Shown here: piece by piece, positions 1 through 7,149 of the stretch
Layout: each line of letters starts with the position of its first letter
How positions within the stretch are numbered: position 1 is the first letter of the stretch
Position numbers and translations under genes: made by a program
Source: Caulobacter sp. 602-2
GTDB lineage: Bacteria; Pseudomonadota; Alphaproteobacteria; Caulobacterales; Caulobacteraceae
DNA: 64,000 nucleotides
Assembly (NCBI RefSeq): GCF_011043625.1
Contig: NZ_JAAKGT010000009.1
Span: 144,149 to 208,148 of the forward strand
Direction: 5' to 3'
The notes under the pieces: model-generated
What the model was told of the DNA's origin: nothing
What the model saw: only the letters and a program-made list of their open reading frames with translations
Databases searched by the model: none

Positions 1-235
1 GGATGCCGTGGGCGCAGTCGGGACCCACCGAGATGCAGGTCGCGCCGGGGAAGTCGTAGGTCAGCTCCGGCGCCGAGCGGGCGCCCTCGGCCTCCAGCAG
101 GGCGCGGCCGATGTCGTCCAGCTCGCGGGTGGTCATGCCCGGCTCCAGCGCAGCCCCCATGGCCGCCAGCGTGCGGGCCACCAGGGCGCCGACCGCCCGC
201 AGCTTGTCCAGCTGGTCCTCGTTGTCGATGGTCAT
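1..235 (-). CDS. map: Type I methionine aminopeptidase, N-terminal part (cut by window edge)
   Basis: Reading leftward from the ATG at 235, the frame stays open to the window edge and gives about 78 residues. They include the helical N-terminal region (DQLDKLRAVG) and the ELTYDFPGATCISVGPDCAHGI-type substrate-pocket start, whose final His-Gly is typical of MetAP. The enzyme removes the initiator methionine from nascent proteins in the cytosol, using a dinuclear metal site that lies beyond the edge. The start overlaps the stop of the ParD-like gene by four bases (ATGA), so the two are translationally coupled. The rest of the gene is outside the window. Confidence 0.88.
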   Translation of the reverse strand, partial: MTIDNEDQLDKLRAVGALVARTLAAMGAALEPGMTTRELDDIGRALLEAEGARSAPELTYDFPGATCISVGPDCAHGI

Positions 236-447
236 GCGCTGGTGGTCGCCGCCAGGTCGGGCGCGTCGACGCCGGCCTCCTTCAGCTCGCGGGCCACCAG
301 TTCCTGGAAGGTCAGGCCGGGATTGAGCTCGCTGAGCATGCCGATCCTGATCCAGAACGCCGCCTGACCGTTGATCGACCGGTACGAGGCCTTGCTGGCG
401 CGGCGCAGCTGCTCATGCAGCTCGTCCTCGATGTTGACGATGCCCAT
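232..447 (-). CDS. ParD-like antitoxin-family protein coupled to map
   Basis: A 71-residue protein starting at the ATG at 447 (MGIVNIEDELHEQLRRAS). It matches the ParD-like family (as I recall, PF11903): a short beta strand, then helices typical of ribbon-helix-helix proteins, and the AAFWIRIGMLSELNPGLTF core. A longer in-frame start at 510 would read through the palindrome at 462-478 and is unlikely. No ParE-type toxin lies beside it; the coupled downstream gene is map. It probably binds DNA and may control its own transcript, and thus map. The family assignment is good; the function is inferred. Confidence 0.75.
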   Translation of the reverse strand: MGIVNIEDELHEQLRRASKASYRSINGQAAFWIRIGMLSELNPGLTFQELVARELKEAGVDAPDLAATTSA

Positions 448-461
448 GGCTTCGCTTTCGA

Positions 462-478
462 ATATACGTTTCGTATAT
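462..478. promoter_or_regulatory. Perfect 7-3-7 palindrome upstream of the ParD-like gene
   Basis: ATATACG-TTT-CGTATAT, with perfect 7-base arms around a 3-base spacer, lies 15-31 bases before the start at 447. It sits in the only AT-rich stretch nearby and overlaps possible -10 sequences on the minus strand. The size and position suit an autoregulatory operator for a ribbon-helix-helix protein. Confidence 0.55.
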
Positions 479-544
479 GTCTTATATGGTCGAGCGACGG
501 CCGGGGGCAAGGGCGGGTCGCGTGCGCAACTGCCAGATCCGTAC

Positions 545-640
545 TTCCCCGCGAAGGCGGGGACCCAAGCAGACGTTCAGGAGGAGGCGAGGCGGCTCCA
601 GATCGCAAGCGCCGCTTGGATCCCCGCCTTCGCGGGGATG
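545..640. repeat. Inverted palindromic repeat, CCCCGCGAAGGCGGGG family
   Basis: Two 25-base arms (545-569 and about 616-640) are inverted copies with one mismatch, separated by roughly 45 bases. Each arm itself contains the small palindrome CCCCGCGAAGGCGGGG. The same element recurs at 2164-2257 and 29788-29881, with half copies at 40951-40968 and near 48086. It fills the gap between the ParD-like gene and the lipase gene. It resembles REP/BIME-type intergenic elements. Confidence 0.8.
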
Positions 641-689
641 CTCGGTAATATCGGCAATAAAAGTGTCGCGAGCGCGTGCGGGTCGAGCG

Positions 690-1838
690 TCAGCTCGCCG
701 GCGGGGTCTGCGCCTTGGCCGCCGCCGTCAGGCGCTTGGCGTGGGTCTGCACCTGGCGCAGCGTGGCGCGGGTCATGGCCGCGGTGGTGTCGGTCAGCGC
801 GTCATCGACGCCGACATAGGTGGGATAGGCCGCCAGGTGGTTGGTGACGATCAGGCCGAAATAGCCCTGCAGGCTGTCGTAGTCGACGTCGGGCGGATCG
901 GCCGCGAAGGTCTGGTGGGCGATCGGCTGGTAGGTGTTGAAGCCGATCAGGCCGTGGGCCAGGCCGTCCAGCGACGCCAGCAGGGCGTCCATCGCCAGCT
1001 TGAAGGCGATGTCGCCGGTGTTGGTGAAGAAGCCCGTCAGCTTCACGTCGTTCCAGGCCGTGGGCACGATGTCGTGGGCGTTGACCAGGTCGGTGTTGAA
1101 CGGGACCGGCCCGCCGTCGGCCGACCCCGCGGCGGGCGCTGGGAAGAAGCTGGCGTAGAGCGCGGCGAAGTCGGGGTTGCCCGGCGTGGGCCCGGCGCTG
1201 GGCAGGGTCAGCACGGTGGCGCCGGCGAAGGGGCCGCCGTTCTTGCCGATCGCGGCCATCGCCAGGCTGGGCGACAGGGCGCCGCCCAGGCTGTGGCCGG
1301 TGAAGATCACCGTCCCGCCGGGATTGGCCTTGGTCCAGCCGGTGACGAAGGCCGCGATCCCGCCGGACGCCGGATCGCTCAGGGCCAGCAGGGCGGCGAT
1401 CCCGGTCGCCGTGGCGTGCGAAATCTTGGGCGAGGCCGCGCCGTCGAAGCCGCCATTGCCGTAGGGCCAGTCCACCTGGCGGACGATCGAGAAGTCCTCG
1501 GCCAGCCAGTCGTAGGCGTCGTCCTCGTTGGTGCCGGCCATGGCCACCACCAGGCAGGGCGCGCCGGCCACCGTGGCGCTGGCCGCGTACAGCATGTTGT
1601 CGGCGTAGTAGAGCGCGGTCGGGTCGGATCCCTCGTGGCTGGACGCGACCGGCCCCCAGGCGATCGACCAGTCGGCGATCCTGCCGGCGTTGTCGGCCAG
1701 GAAGGCCTGGACCGCCTGGCGCACGTGGGCTTCCAGGTTGGCCAGGGTGTCGACCTTGTCCGAAGCGGCGTTCGACAGCCAGGACAGGCAGAAGGCCTGC
1801 TGCTGCAGGGTCAGGGCGGTCGCGGAGGTCTGCGGCAT
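690..1838 (-). CDS. Class 3-type lipase / alpha-beta hydrolase
   Basis: A 382-residue protein with the nucleophile elbow GHSLGG (Ser183) preceded by the hydrophobic strand TVIFT, as in fungal-type class 3 lipases. The LVVAMAGTNEDD segment before it matches the family's oxyanion-hole strand. A candidate acid lies in NAHDIVP. No signal peptide is visible, so it may act in the cytoplasm or leave by a non-Sec route. It probably hydrolyses acyl esters; the substrate is unknown. The gene stands alone, with its stop at 690 facing a palindromic repeat. Confidence 0.75.
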   Translation of the reverse strand: MPQTSATALTLQQQAFCLSWLSNAASDKVDTLANLEAHVRQAVQAFLADNAGRIADWSIAWGPVASSHEGSDPTALYYADNMLYAASATVAGAPCLVVAMAGTNEDDAYDWLAEDFSIVRQVDWPYGNGGFDGAASPKISHATATGIAALLALSDPASGGIAAFVTGWTKANPGGTVIFTGHSLGGALSPSLAMAAIGKNGGPFAGATVLTLPSAGPTPGNPDFAALYASFFPAPAAGSADGGPVPFNTDLVNAHDIVPTAWNDVKLTGFFTNTGDIAFKLAMDALLASLDGLAHGLIGFNTYQPIAHQTFAADPPDVDYDSLQGYFGLIVTNHLAAYPTYVGVDDALTDTTAAMTRATLRQVQTHAKRLTAAAKAQTPPAS

Positions 1839-1958
1839 GGTCGCCTCGCATGGCTGGGCGTGGACGTCGCGGAGAGGCTAGCACGTCTTCAACTTGCGGA
1901 TGTGATCGCCCGCACATCGGCCGCGGCTCCGCAGTGACCTGCGCGACGGCGCGGCGCT

Positions 1959-2123
1959 GTGAGCGCGGCCGCCCTCGACCCGGTGATCCACGCCCCCGAC
2001 CGCCTGCAGATCTGCTGCATGCTGGCCGGCGTCGACACCATCGATTTCGCGACTCTGCGCAAGGCGCTGAACGGTCACCTGGCGGCGCTGAAGGCGATGA
2101 TTGCGGGCGTGCAGGAGGGATAA
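1959..2123 (+). pseudogene. Remnant of a winged-helix (HTH_34-like) regulator with internal deletion
   Basis: A 54-codon frame from GTG 1959 to TAA 2121-2123. It begins with LDPVIHAPDRLQICCMLAG and DFATLR, the usual N-terminus of short MarR-like HTH_34 regulators. It then jumps straight to GHLAALKAMIAG, which resembles their C-terminal helix. About 40-45 residues holding the recognition helix and wing are missing, in frame. There is no clear Shine-Dalgarno sequence. It is most likely a decayed regulator gene; a functional micropeptide cannot be excluded. Confidence 0.55.
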
Positions 2124-2163
2124 GGTGTTGTCACGCGACAGGCGCTTCCCAAAGCCCCGTTCT

Positions 2164-2257
2164 TCCCCGCGAAGGCGGGGACCCAAGCGGCGCCTGCGGG
2201 CCGTCCGCGGCCCCGCCAGCCCTTGAAAGGCGGCTTGGCCCCCGCCTTCGCGGGGGA
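2164..2257. repeat. Inverted palindromic repeat, CCCCGCGAAGGCGGGG family
   Basis: Arms at 2164-2188 and 2233-2257 repeat the element at 545-640. The 20-odd bases leading into it are also shared with the copy at 29788, so the repeat unit is longer than the palindromes. It lies between the HTH remnant and the secreted protein gene at 2350. Confidence 0.8.
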
Positions 2258-2349
2258 GATCGGTGAACATGGCCAGGTCGGCTGAATCTCCTGAGGTGTA
2301 TTGCCAAGCTTTGCAGGTTTGGGTTTTGCTGGGCGAACGGAGTTTTCCC

Positions 2350-2856
2350 ATGCGCCCGGCCCTCGCTCTCGTCTTCGCCTTCGTCCTGGGTCTCGCGCCA
2401 GGAGCGGCCTTCGCCGGCTGGGAAGCCACCGAATGGGGCATGACGCCCGAGCAGGCGCAGGCCGCCATGCCCGAGCTGAAGGCCCTGCGGTTCGGCGACA
2501 CGCTGGATGTTGGCCGGGCCCTGAGCAGCGGGCCCCACGCGGTGAACGGCCTGAAGGGGAGGGCCAAGCTTTATTACGGACCCGGGGGCCTGGAGCAGGT
2601 CTCGGTCGACGCGGTCAAGAGCGGGAAGGGCGCGAGCGTCTGCCCCAAGCTGGTCCAGGCCATGCTCGACCGATATGGCCAGCCCCTTATGGCCTTGGAC
2701 GACGTGATCTTCCGCGTGGTGATCTGGCATGACGAGCCCCGCCAGACGCGGGTGCGGATGCTGGTCGGTCTCGGCGGCGAACTCTGCAGCCTGCACTACG
2801 AGCGCCTTGCGACCTTCCGCGAACGCGACCTCCAGCGGGTGAGCGCCAGGCCGTGA
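2350..2856 (+). CDS. Secreted protein of unknown function
   Basis: Start chosen at ATG 2350 because it opens a clean Sec signal peptide (RPALALVFAFVLGLAPGAAFA, cleavage after about residue 20). An upstream in-frame start at 2263 would add residues without signal character. The mature part of about 148 residues begins GWEATEWGMTPEQAQAAMP, a pattern found in small periplasmic proteins where a substrate level is predicted from allele-like repeats. It has two cysteines (VCPK and LCSL) that could form a disulfide. I do not recognise a specific family. It precedes a small membrane protein gene by 46 bases. Confidence 0.75.
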   Translation: MRPALALVFAFVLGLAPGAAFAGWEATEWGMTPEQAQAAMPELKALRFGDTLDVGRALSSGPHAVNGLKGRAKLYYGPGGLEQVSVDAVKSGKGASVCPKLVQAMLDRYGQPLMALDDVIFRVVIWHDEPRQTRVRMLVGLGGELCSLHYERLATFRERDLQRVSARP

Positions 2857-2902
2857 GGCGAACCGCTCTTTCCTTTCGCGCGACGCTCGCTAGGAAGGCG
2901 GG

Positions 2903-3214
2903 ATGAACGAGACCCTCGCCCTCGCAGCCGCCCTGGCCTGGCCGCTGCCGATGATCGTGGCCCTCTATTTCGTGGCCCGCACCAGGGCCCTGAAGCTGCG
3001 GCTGATCTGGGCCGTGCTGTGCTTCGTGGGCGTCGGCGCCTTCTGGATGCAGCCGTCCACCGGCCAGTGGGGCTTCGTGCCCTTCGCGGTCAACATCCTG
3101 GGCCCGGGCCAGGCCGGCGGCTTCCTGAAGTCGACCTTCCCGGCCGGCGCGGTGCTGTCGCTGATCGCCGTCTACTTCGCCCGCCGCAAGGCCAAGGCGG
3201 CGAGTGAAGCCTGA
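2903..3214 (+). CDS. Small membrane protein, unknown
   Basis: A 103-residue protein with hydrophobic segments at about residues 5-25, 32-50 and 78-96, so probably three membrane passes, ending in a basic tail (ARRKAKAASEA). No known domain recognised. Its end overlaps the start of the next gene by 11 bases, which suggests cotranscription with the SMI1/KNR4-like gene. Confidence 0.7.
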   Translation: MNETLALAAALAWPLPMIVALYFVARTRALKLRLIWAVLCFVGVGAFWMQPSTGQWGFVPFAVNILGPGQAGGFLKSTFPAGAVLSLIAVYFARRKAKAASEA

Positions 3215-3899
3215 ACGCATGGGGTGGGCGAAAAGGCCTCTGGCGGTCGAAGACGTCGAGGCCCGCCTGTCGCGCCTTCCGCCCTGCCTGGCGGCCGTCG
3301 CCGGCGCCGCAAAGGCTGCTGCGCAAGGCGGCGCCTGGGAGGACGAGGGCGGCGCTCTGCTGGCCGGGCATCAACTGGACCGGGGATCGGAGGCCTATGA
3401 CGTGCTGCTCTATCCCGGGCTGTCGGCGTCGGCTATCGAGGCCTATCAGAGCCTGCACGAAATAGCGTTCCCGCCCGCATTGGCCGAACTGTTGCGCCAC
3501 CTGAACGGCGCCGAACTGTTCCAACTGAACATCTATGGCGCGCCCCTGTCGATGATCCAGGATCCGCCCCTGCTGACGAGGTCGAGCCGTGCGCCGCTCG
3601 ATGTCGGGAGCGGCGCCCATTGGCGATACGGCTATGAGGAGGCGGATCCTGAAGCCGTGCTCTTCGCTTCGCGCAACGTCAGCTACACGGGTCAGGTCGG
3701 CTATTTCATGCTGCCAGATGGCCAGGTGATCGGTCGCGGCAAAGGAGATGCGCCCACCCGGAGCGGCCCCTGGGCCGATGTCTCGGCATGGCTGACCGCG
3801 GTCCTGGCCGAGCCGCCCTATCGCCCGCCGCCGCTGCCGATCCGGCGCTCGCCGTGGATGCGCCTGCGTGCGTGGTTCGGCCGCCTGGCGCAGGTCTAG
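3204..3899 (+). CDS. SMI1/KNR4 (SUKH)-like protein
   Basis: A 231-residue soluble protein. The middle segment FPPALAELLRHLNGAELF followed by NIYGAPL resembles the SMI1/KNR4 fold, in which a helix with a conserved hydrophobic-Asn-Gly turn precedes the sheet. SUKH proteins often act as immunity proteins against polymorphic toxins, but no toxin gene lies beside it. Its stop overlaps the stop of the convergent oxidase gene by four bases. The C-terminus is proline-rich then basic. The fold assignment is tentative. Confidence 0.6.
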   Translation: MKPERMGWAKRPLAVEDVEARLSRLPPCLAAVAGAAKAAAQGGAWEDEGGALLAGHQLDRGSEAYDVLLYPGLSASAIEAYQSLHEIAFPPALAELLRHLNGAELFQLNIYGAPLSMIQDPPLLTRSSRAPLDVGSGAHWRYGYEEADPEAVLFASRNVSYTGQVGYFMLPDGQVIGRGKGDAPTRSGPWADVSAWLTAVLAEPPYRPPPLPIRRSPWMRLRAWFGRLAQV

Positions 3900-5305
3900 A
3901 ACAGCACCCGCGGGTTCATGATCCGCTGGGGGTCCAGCGCGGCGCGGATGGCGCGCAGGGCGGCCACTTCCACCGGATCCTTGTAGGCCAGGGCCTCGGC
4001 CGACTTCATCGCGCCCAGGCCGTGCTCGGCGCTGATCGAGCCGTGGAAGCCCGCGGCGATGTCGTGGACGATGTGGGCGCCGGCCTCGCGGGCTGCGTCA
4101 TGGGCGTCGTCGTCGCCACCCTGGGGCTTGAGCACATCGTAGTGGACGTTGCCGTCGCCCACGTGGCCGAAGGCGACGATGCGGGTTCCGGGGAAGGCTC
4201 TGGCGATGGCCGCGTCGGCCTGGCCGATGAAGTCGGGGATCTTGGAGACCGGCACCGACACGTCGTGCTTCCACACCGCGCCCTCCGGCTTCTGGCCGGC
4301 CGAATGGCCTTCGCGGATGTGCCAGAAGGCCTTCATCTGGGTCTGCGTCTGGGCCACGGCGGCGTCGGCGATCAGGCCGCTTTCCAGGGCGCCGGCCAGC
4401 AGGCGTTCCAGCGCCGCCTCGGCCGCGCCGGGCTCGCCGCTGGCGATCTCGATCAGCACGTACCAGGGGTGCTCCGTAGGCAGAGGATCGCGCAGGCCCG
4501 GCACGTTCCTGACCGTCAGGGCGAAGCCAAGCCGGCCCATCAGCTCGAAGGCCTCGACCGCGCCGCCGGTCTCGTCCTTGGCGCGGGCGAGCAGCTGGAT
4601 GGCGTCGGCGGGCGAGGACAGCCCCACGATCGCCACGGCCCGCGAGGCCAGCGGCGCGTGCAGCTTCAGGGCCGCGGCGGTGACGATCCCCAGCGTGCCC
4701 TCGGCCCCGATCAAGAGCTGCTTGAGGTCATAGCCGGTGTTGTCCTTGCGCAGGCGTTTCAGGCCGTTCCAGATCTCGCCATTGGGCAGCACCGCCTCGA
4801 TCCCCAGCACCTGCTCGCGCATCATGCCGTAGCGCAGAACGGCCGTGCCGCCGGCGTTGGTCGAGATCAGGCCGCCGATGGTGCACGAGCCTTCCGAGGC
4901 CACGCCCACGGTGAAGCGGCGGCCGACGGCGGCGGCCTGCTGGTGGGCCTCATGGAGGGTGACGCCCGCCTCCAGCACCATCACGTCGTCCAGGGCGTCG
5001 ACGTCGCGCACGGCGCGCAGCTTCTCGGTCGACAGCAGGATCTCGCCCTGCGGGATCTGGCCGGCCACCAGGCCGGTGTTGCCGCCCTGCGGGGTGATCG
5101 CTACGCCCTCGGCCGCGCAGATCCCCACGACGGCGGCGACCTCGGCGGTGGTGCGCGGGGTGACCAGCAGCGGCGTCTCGCCCTTCCAGCGCCCGCGCCA
5201 TTCGACCAGCTTGGGCGCCAGACGCTCAGGATCCTGGCTCCATCCGCCCTCGCCCAGCACGGACTTCAGGCGCGAGACGACATCGGCGGGAACGGGCTTG
5301 GTCAT
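3896..5305 (-). CDS. FAD-linked oxidase, D-2-hydroxyacid/hydroxyglutarate dehydrogenase type
   Basis: A 469-residue flavoprotein of the GlcD/D2HGDH family. The N-terminal FAD-binding region shows PQGGNTGLVAGQIP (about residues 75-90) and EGSCTIGGLISTNAGGTAVLRYG. The C-terminal catalytic half has FGHVGDGNVHYDVL and the closing motif SAEHGLGAMKS. It should oxidise a D-2-hydroxyacid to the 2-oxoacid, probably passing electrons to a quinone or ETF. The substrate is not decided by sequence. The gene is monocistronic, with full family length. Confidence 0.88.
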   Translation of the reverse strand: MTKPVPADVVSRLKSVLGEGGWSQDPERLAPKLVEWRGRWKGETPLLVTPRTTAEVAAVVGICAAEGVAITPQGGNTGLVAGQIPQGEILLSTEKLRAVRDVDALDDVMVLEAGVTLHEAHQQAAAVGRRFTVGVASEGSCTIGGLISTNAGGTAVLRYGMMREQVLGIEAVLPNGEIWNGLKRLRKDNTGYDLKQLLIGAEGTLGIVTAAALKLHAPLASRAVAIVGLSSPADAIQLLARAKDETGGAVEAFELMGRLGFALTVRNVPGLRDPLPTEHPWYVLIEIASGEPGAAEAALERLLAGALESGLIADAAVAQTQTQMKAFWHIREGHSAGQKPEGAVWKHDVSVPVSKIPDFIGQADAAIARAFPGTRIVAFGHVGDGNVHYDVLKPQGGDDDAHDAAREAGAHIVHDIAAGFHGSISAEHGLGAMKSAEALAYKDPVEVAALRAIRAALDPQRIMNPRVLF

Positions 5306-5384
5306 GGCCGCCAGGATAGGGCGGAACGGGGAGGGGGTGAAGGCTGCGCAGCCTTCAGTCGTCGTCAGTTTTGATGTATGTTAG

Positions 5385-5401
5385 ACAAAATGGAATTTTG
5401 T
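5385..5401. promoter_or_regulatory. Perfect 7-3-7 palindrome upstream of the PIN toxin-antitoxin pair
   Basis: ACAAAAT-GGA-ATTTTGT, perfect 7-base arms with a 3-base spacer, 13-29 bases before the preferred antitoxin start at 5414. It has the same geometry as the palindrome at 462-478 but a different sequence. A candidate operator for autoregulation by the ribbon-helix-helix antitoxin. Confidence 0.55.
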
Positions 5402-5413
5402 TGGACGATCGGC

Positions 5414-5728
5414 ATGGCTAGGCGCGCACGTGGAATGATGGAAGCTTCCAGCGCCGCCGCGCCCGTTCCGCCGCGATCGTCGAGCGGCCGGTTCGTCGCC
5501 GTGATGAACAGCGCTCAGCGCTCCGGGCTCATGACCGAAAAGGATGGTCGCATTGGCGGTCGTCTCAGCGCCGCGCTGATCGAGCAGGCCAAGGCCAATA
5601 CCGGCATCGTCAGCGACACCGAACTTCTGGAGTTTGCCCTGGCCAGCCTGGCGCTTGAAGATCGGTTCGCCGAGGCCTTCGAGGCGGTCGGCGGCACGGT
5701 GGATCCGGACCTCAAGCTGGGGTTCTGA
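5414..5728 (+). CDS. Ribbon-helix-helix-like antitoxin of a PIN toxin pair
   Basis: The preferred start is ATG 5414 (104 residues); an in-frame ATG at 5378 would place the operator-like palindrome inside the gene, and starts near 5503 or 5531 are also possible. The folded part, IGGRLSAALIEQAKANTGIVSDTELLEFAL, has the strand-helix-helix pattern of CopG-type antitoxins. The C-terminal tail (VDPDLKLGF) is of the kind that wraps the toxin. The toxin TTG start follows its stop by one base, so the pair is coupled. Confidence 0.7.
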   Translation: MARRARGMMEASSAAAPVPPRSSSGRFVAVMNSAQRSGLMTEKDGRIGGRLSAALIEQAKANTGIVSDTELLEFALASLALEDRFAEAFEAVGGTVDPDLKLGF

Positions 5729-5729
5729 C

Positions 5730-6296
5730 TTGGCGGGGTTCGATTTCGACGCCGCCCGACGCTGGGCGCGCTTCGATCCGGGGCGAACCTTGGCGCGCCG
5801 CGGCGACGCACAACTGCCGTTCGCCGATGACGGCGACCTTGCAGGTTCGTCCCTGCTGCTCGACACCTGCGTCTATATTGACCGGATGCAGGGGCGCTCA
5901 CCGCCAGTCGTCAGCGGCCTGGTTGCGACCCGTCAGGTCAACCACTCGACCGTCGCGCTTCAGGAATTGATGCACGCCGTTGGGGCGCTGCGACCCGGCG
6001 ATCCACGGAGCGTCGCCGCGATCAGCGCCATCGAGCGCCAGATCAAGGCCATGCCCGACCATCGCCTGTTCGAGCCCGACGTGGAGGTGCTGGGCCGTGC
6101 CGCATTGCTGGCGGGGATGATCTGCCGCCTGCAGGGCTACGGCGCCGACGCCCGCCTCAAGGCGCTGCAGGACAGCGTGCTGTTCCTACAGGCGTTGAAG
6201 CTGGGCCTGACCGTGCTGACGGCCAATGTTCGGGAGTTCGATATCCTGCTGCAGCTGGTTCCGACGGGCCGGGTGCTGTTCTATCGGAAGGTCTAG
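5730..6296 (+). CDS. PIN-domain toxin (VapC-like ribonuclease)
   Basis: A 188-residue protein from the TTG at 5730, which lies right after the antitoxin stop. The PIN acidic residues can be placed: Asp45 in LLLDTCVYID, Glu79 in ALQELMHA, Asp148 in QDSVLF, plus TAN (Asn166) and the closing EFD. VapC-type toxins cleave RNA, often tRNA, using a Mg site made by these residues. An extra 40 residues precede the PIN domain, longer than the usual ~130-aa VapC. The stop overlaps the convergent pheA stop by four bases. Confidence 0.8.
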   Translation: MAGFDFDAARRWARFDPGRTLARRGDAQLPFADDGDLAGSSLLLDTCVYIDRMQGRSPPVVSGLVATRQVNHSTVALQELMHAVGALRPGDPRSVAAISAIERQIKAMPDHRLFEPDVEVLGRAALLAGMICRLQGYGADARLKALQDSVLFLQALKLGLTVLTANVREFDILLQLVPTGRVLFYRKV

Positions 6297-7141
6297 CCCC
6301 GGTCGCGGAACGGGTCGGCCGGATAGACGCCCAGGATCTCGAAGCGCTCGGAGAAGAACTTCAGCTCGTCGAAGGCCAGCGCCAGGCTGCGGTCTTCGGG
6401 GCGGCCGTCGACTTCGGCGTAGAAGAAGGTGGCCGTGAAGGCGCCGTTCTCCATGTAGCTTTCCAGCTTGGTCATGTTGACGCCGTTGGTGGCGAAGCCG
6501 CCCAGCGCCTTGTAGAGCGCGGCCGGCAGGTTGCGCACCCGGAAGACGAAGCTGGTCACGCAGCGGTGGGTGAACGACGGGGCCGGCGGGGCCGGGTCGG
6601 CGGTCATCACCAGGAAGCGGGTGGTGTTGTGGCGCTCGTCCTCGATGTCGCGCGCCAGGATGTCGAGATCGTAGATCTCGGCGGCCAGGGCGGGCGCGAC
6701 GGCGGCGCGGGTCGGGTCGGGCTTGGCCGCCAGGGCCTTGGCCGCGCCGGCGGTGTCGCCCGCGCCCTCGGTGGCGAGGCCCAGGCGCTTCAAGCTATGC
6801 CGGCACTGCGACAGCGCGATCGGCATCGAGACGGCGGTCTTCACGCTGTCGAGACCGACGCCCTTGTTGGCCATCAGCTGGAAGCGGATCGGCTTGAAGC
6901 GCTCGCCGATGATCTTGAGGCCCGAAGCCGGCAGCAGGTGGTGCACGTCGGCGACGCGGCCGGCGATCGAGTTCTCGATCGGGATCATGCCCAGCTGGGC
7001 CGCGCCGGTCTTGATGGCCTCGAACGCCTCCTCGAAGGTGGCGCAGGGCAGGACCTCGTAGTCGGGGAAGTAGGTGCGGCACGCCTCGTGGCTGTTGGCG
7101 CCGAGTTCGCCCTGGAAGGCGATGGTCTTGAGGGTGCTCAT
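6293..7141 (-). CDS. pheA: Prephenate dehydratase
   Basis: A 282-residue monofunctional enzyme. It converts prephenate to phenylpyruvate in phenylalanine synthesis. Residues 1-180 form the catalytic domain, with the diagnostic NTTRF motif at 172-176 and the IPIENSIAGRV segment. Residues about 190-280 form the ACT domain with ESYMENGAFTATFF, which binds phenylalanine for feedback control. There is no chorismate mutase domain. It lies eight bases after kdsB on the same strand, so the two are probably one operon. Confidence 0.95.
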   Translation of the reverse strand: MSTLKTIAFQGELGANSHEACRTYFPDYEVLPCATFEEAFEAIKTGAAQLGMIPIENSIAGRVADVHHLLPASGLKIIGERFKPIRFQLMANKGVGLDSVKTAVSMPIALSQCRHSLKRLGLATEGAGDTAGAAKALAAKPDPTRAAVAPALAAEIYDLDILARDIEDERHNTTRFLVMTADPAPPAPSFTHRCVTSFVFRVRNLPAALYKALGGFATNGVNMTKLESYMENGAFTATFFYAEVDGRPEDRSLALAFDELKFFSERFEILGVYPADPFRDRG

Positions 7142-7149
7142 CTAGCTCT

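Noticed and set aside
3204..3899. Reading the SUKH-like gene as an immunity protein of a polymorphic toxin locus
   Set aside because: No toxin, VgrG or Rhs gene lies next to it; the neighbours are a small membrane protein and an oxidase.
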